A stretch of DNA of 64,000 nucleotides from Bdellovibrionales bacterium (GTDB taxonomy: Bacteria; Bdellovibrionota; Bdellovibrionia; Bdellovibrionales; UBA1609). Location of the stretch: NCBI GenBank assembly GCA_027459485.1, contig DAIDIG010000006.1, positions 62,001 to 126,000 on the forward strand, read 5' to 3'. A model generated the notes under the pieces. It was given only the letters and a program-made list of their open reading frames with translations. It had not been told where the DNA came from and did not search any database. This document shows positions 61,729-64,000 of this stretch, one piece after another (positions within the stretch are counted from its first letter, which is position 1; each line of letters begins with the position of its first letter). Position numbers and translations under genes: made by a program.

Positions 61729-61770
61729 TCACCTTTTATCAAGAAGCACGGCTGGCTGGTGGGCACGACA

Positions 61771-61818
61771 CAAACGAACTCGAGGTCGTTTGACAACCCG
61801 CCGCGTGTGGCGTAACTG
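61771..61818 (+). promoter_or_regulatory. Promoter and overlapping palindrome of the deoC operon
   Basis: TTGACA (61790-61795) and TAACTG (61813-61818) are 17 bases apart, a strong -35 and fair -10. A perfect inverted repeat CAAACGA (61771-61777) / TCGTTTG (61786-61792) with an 8-base spacer overlaps the -35. This is the classical position for a repressor (for example of the deoxyribonucleoside type). The interval 61729-61861 holds no gene. Confidence 0.6.
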
Positions 61819-61861
61819 TGGCTCGAGTAATAAGCTATGAAAGCCACGCTGGGGGAGCGAT

Positions 61862-62821
61862 ATGCGTAGCGTTTCAATGACCGACAAAGCCGGGCGTACG
61901 CTCGCGCTTCTTGTACCGCCGGTTGACGAAGTCGGCGCGACCGAACGGGCGGAATTTTTCACCAAACGAAGTATCAAAAAAGAATCGAAAATTCATGCGC
62001 TTTATCTCGCCATTTCGATGTGCGATCTAACGACGTTAGAGGGCGCCGATACTCCGGGGCGGGTTCGACAGATGTGCGAAAAAGCGCGACATCCTGTTCC
62101 GCCAGATGTGTTTCAATCTGTTGCGGGGCAAAAAAATCTACCTCCGATTCCGTCTGTCGCGGCTGTGTGTGTGTATCCGTCTATGGTGTCGACGGCGGTC
62201 AAAGCGCTCGCGGGTAGTGCGATCAACGTCGCGTCCGTGGCAACGGCCTTCCCGTCGGGGCAGGCGCCATTGAAGGTGAAATTAGACGATACGCGATTCG
62301 CGGTTTCTGAAGGTGCGAATGAAATAGACATGGTAATCAATCGCGGAGCATTTTTGTCCGGTGACTATCAGCTGGTGTTCGATGAAATCGCCGCGACCAA
62401 AGAGGCGTGCGGTGAGGCGCATTTAAAAGTGATTCTCGAAACCGGAGAGCTTGGCTCGCTCGATCGCGTTCGATTGGCCTCTGAGATTGCCATGCGCGCG
62501 GGCGCCGATTTTATCAAAACATCGACCGGCAAAATTCAACCGGCCGCGACTTTGCCGGTGACCTTAGTTATGCTTCAGGCGATTCAAGATTTTTATATGA
62601 AAACCGGCAAAAAAATCGGCATGAAACCGGCCGGCGGCATTCGCACGGCTAAGCAGGCGATCCAATATCTCTGCATGGTGAACGAAACGATGGGGAGTGA
62701 TTGGTTAACTCCTGATTTATTCCGATTCGGTGCAAGTGCCATGGTGAATGATATTTTAAAGCAGATCTTTAAAGAAGCGACCGGCCGTTATTATTACGAT
62801 CGTGTTTTTTCGCTCGACTAG
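61862..62821 (+). CDS. deoC: Deoxyribose-phosphate aldolase
   Basis: 319 residues from ATG 61862, with GGGGGAG upstream. The TIM-barrel aldolase splits deoxyribose-5-phosphate into glyceraldehyde-3-phosphate and acetaldehyde. The Schiff-base Lys is in FIKTSTGK, the second Lys in GMKPAGGIR, and a conserved EIDMVIN precedes them. It is longer at the N-terminus than the short E. coli-type enzyme. Followed within seven bases by an aldehyde dehydrogenase, the usual partner that would handle acetaldehyde. Confidence 0.95.
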   Translation: MRSVSMTDKAGRTLALLVPPVDEVGATERAEFFTKRSIKKESKIHALYLAISMCDLTTLEGADTPGRVRQMCEKARHPVPPDVFQSVAGQKNLPPIPSVAAVCVYPSMVSTAVKALAGSAINVASVATAFPSGQAPLKVKLDDTRFAVSEGANEIDMVINRGAFLSGDYQLVFDEIAATKEACGEAHLKVILETGELGSLDRVRLASEIAMRAGADFIKTSTGKIQPAATLPVTLVMLQAIQDFYMKTGKKIGMKPAGGIRTAKQAIQYLCMVNETMGSDWLTPDLFRFGASAMVNDILKQIFKEATGRYYYDRVFSLD

Positions 62822-62827
62822 AGGAAT

Positions 62828-64000
62828 ATGAAAATGACCACAAAGCGCGCATTAGATAAGAAGTCAAAAGCCCAAGCGGCGAAGATTGCACCCGTTGAGA
62901 AATTGCCGAAACAAGCGAAGACCGGCGCTATGAAATTCGAATACGCTCCTTCGCTTGAATCCACCGATATAGTTCGTATCGAAAAGCGCAATCGGCTTTT
63001 CATCGGCGGCAAATTCATCGAGCCTTCGAGCGAAGCGTACTTCACCTCAATGAACCCGGCTACGGGCGAACGCCTTGCGGATATCGCTGAAGCAGGTGAT
63101 GCCGATGTCGATTTGGCCGTCAGAACCGCTCGCAAGACTTATGAAAATGTTTGGTCAAAAATGAGCGGGCGAGAGCGCGGCCGTTATTTGTTTCGAATCG
63201 CGCGGCTTATTCAAGAGCGCTCACGCGAACTGGCCGTTCTTGAAACTTTGGATAACGGTAAACCGATTCGTGAATCGCGCGATGTCGATGTGCCGCTCGT
63301 CGCGGCCCATTTTTTCTATCACGCCGGCTGGGCCGATAAACTGAATTACGCTTTTCCGGGCCAAAATGTTTCTCCTCTGGGTGTCGTCGGGCAAATCATC
63401 CCGTGGAACTTTCCACTACTCATGGCGGCATGGAAGATCGCGCCCGCGTTGGCGTGTGGTAACACGGTTGTATTGAAGCCGGCTGAAACGACGTCACTAT
63501 CAGCCTTGCTGCTAGCGCAAGTATTTCAAGATGCCGGTTTGCCCGATGGGGTCGTCAATATCGTGACGGGTGCCGGGGCCACGGGTGCGGCCTTGGTGAA
63601 TCATCCGGATGTCGACAAAATCGCATTCACCGGCTCAACCGATGTTGGCAAAATTATTGCGCGAGCTGTCGCCGGCACAAAAAAGCGACTCACGCTAGAG
63701 CTCGGGGGCAAGTCGGCCCATATTATTTTTGAAGATGCAGCTCTCGATCAGGCGCTTGAAGGGGTCATCAACGGCATATACTTTAACCAAGGGCATGTTT
63801 GTTGCGCGGGTTCACGTTTGCTTCTTGAAGAATCAATCGCAGAAGAATTTGTTGCGAAGTTAAAAAAGCGAGTCGCGAAATTGCGTGTTGGCAATCCGCT
63901 TGATAAAAATACGGATATCGGCGCGATCAATTCTGCCGGCGAGCTCAAAAAAATTAAAAAGCTGATTCAACTCGGTAAAGACGAGGGCGGTGAATTTTTT
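62828..64000 (+). CDS. Aldehyde dehydrogenase (partial, cut at window end)
   Basis: 391 codons are open from ATG 62828 to the last base with no stop. An alternative ATG lies two codons downstream. After an Ala/Lys-rich N-terminal extension (about 1-55), the NAD-dependent dehydrogenase fold begins. NAD-binding features are PWNFPLLM and FTGSTDVGK; the general base Glu is in LELGGKSA and the catalytic Cys in GHVCCAGSR. It probably oxidises the acetaldehyde produced by DeoC to acetate. The remaining C-terminal part lies beyond the window. Confidence 0.93.
   Translation, partial: MKMTTKRALDKKSKAQAAKIAPVEKLPKQAKTGAMKFEYAPSLESTDIVRIEKRNRLFIGGKFIEPSSEAYFTSMNPATGERLADIAEAGDADVDLAVRTARKTYENVWSKMSGRERGRYLFRIARLIQERSRELAVLETLDNGKPIRESRDVDVPLVAAHFFYHAGWADKLNYAFPGQNVSPLGVVGQIIPWNFPLLMAAWKIAPALACGNTVVLKPAETTSLSALLLAQVFQDAGLPDGVVNIVTGAGATGAALVNHPDVDKIAFTGSTDVGKIIARAVAGTKKRLTLELGGKSAHIIFEDAALDQALEGVINGIYFNQGHVCCAGSRLLLEESIAEEFVAKLKKRVAKLRVGNPLDKNTDIGAINSAGELKKIKKLIQLGKDEGGEFF

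Noticed and set aside
1-64000. CRISPR arrays, insertion sequences, integrases and phage genes
   Set aside because: No regularly spaced repeats, transposase or integrase-like proteins or phage structural genes were found in either strand.

Overview
The window is a gene-dense, roughly half-GC bacterial chromosome segment. It shows no phage, transposon or CRISPR. The content points to a Gram-negative member of the Bdellovibrionota / former Deltaproteobacteria. The main pointers are a TIGR02147-type regulator (39701), an MglA polarity GTPase at the end of a dnaX-ybaB-recR operon (33318), paired Get3/ArsA-like ATPases (11780-13725), a DUF222-like/HNH protein (36809), outer-membrane barrel proteins and lipoproteins. 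Genus-level placement, and whether the cell is a predator, are inferences.

Layout. (1) 1-5863: suf operon, an Rrf2 regulator followed by sufB, sufC, sufD, sufS, an Nfu scaffold and a small unknown protein, mostly overlapping or a few bases apart. (2) 5907-10415: division module ftsE-ftsX-EnvC-like activator-ctpA, with a convergent HAMP membrane protein. (3) 10427-18586: trigger factor (minus), then an overlapping plus-strand operon of two Get3-like ATPases, a TPR lipoprotein, a CysZ/EI24 membrane protein and glutamate-cysteine ligase; a candidate structured RNA (16811-16948); and pepA. (4) 18674-24373: clpP-clpX-lon with a palindrome upstream of clpP and a hairpin that covers the lon ribosome binding site, then a TPR/winged-helix regulator. 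(5) 24386-28863: envelope and stress genes, two tRNA-Val genes with different anticodons and an ArnT-like glycosyltransferase. (6) 28875-36741: a GT9 glycosyltransferase, PilZ protein, phosphopantetheinyl transferase and nadA, then the ffs(SRP RNA)-dnaX-ybaB-recR-mglA transcription unit read on the minus strand. (7) 36809-46788: HNH protein, an orphan gene, SrkA-like kinase, TIGR02147 regulator, XRE regulator, an hppA-septation-like-DUF1704 operon and an RlmI-like methyltransferase split over two overlapping frames. (8) 46809-57618: sensor kinase, fabH, oligopeptidase B, HxlR regulator, peptide transporter, c-type cytochrome and amino-acid permease. (9) 55918-61728: a DUF2156 acyltransferase-rhomboid protease fusion translationally coupled to a degenerate double-receiver/TPR protein, then a START-like exported protein and two outer-membrane proteins. 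(10) 61771-64000: deoC and an aldehyde dehydrogenase cut by the window end.

How the genes work together. Housekeeping modules dominate: Fe-S assembly, cell-wall splitting, protein folding and degradation, replication/recombination and polarity. Around them lie nutrient-salvage functions: oligopeptidase B, peptide and amino-acid transporters, leucyl aminopeptidase and deoxyribose-phosphate aldolase. They would suit a cell living on protein and nucleic acid from other cells, but that lifestyle is inferred.

Most worth a second look are the DUF2156-rhomboid fusion with its coupled receiver-like partner, the folded RNA candidate between gshA and pepA, the lon ribosome-binding-site hairpin, and the split methyltransferase. 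No gene-free stretch exceeds 300 bases; the longest is 16760-17017.
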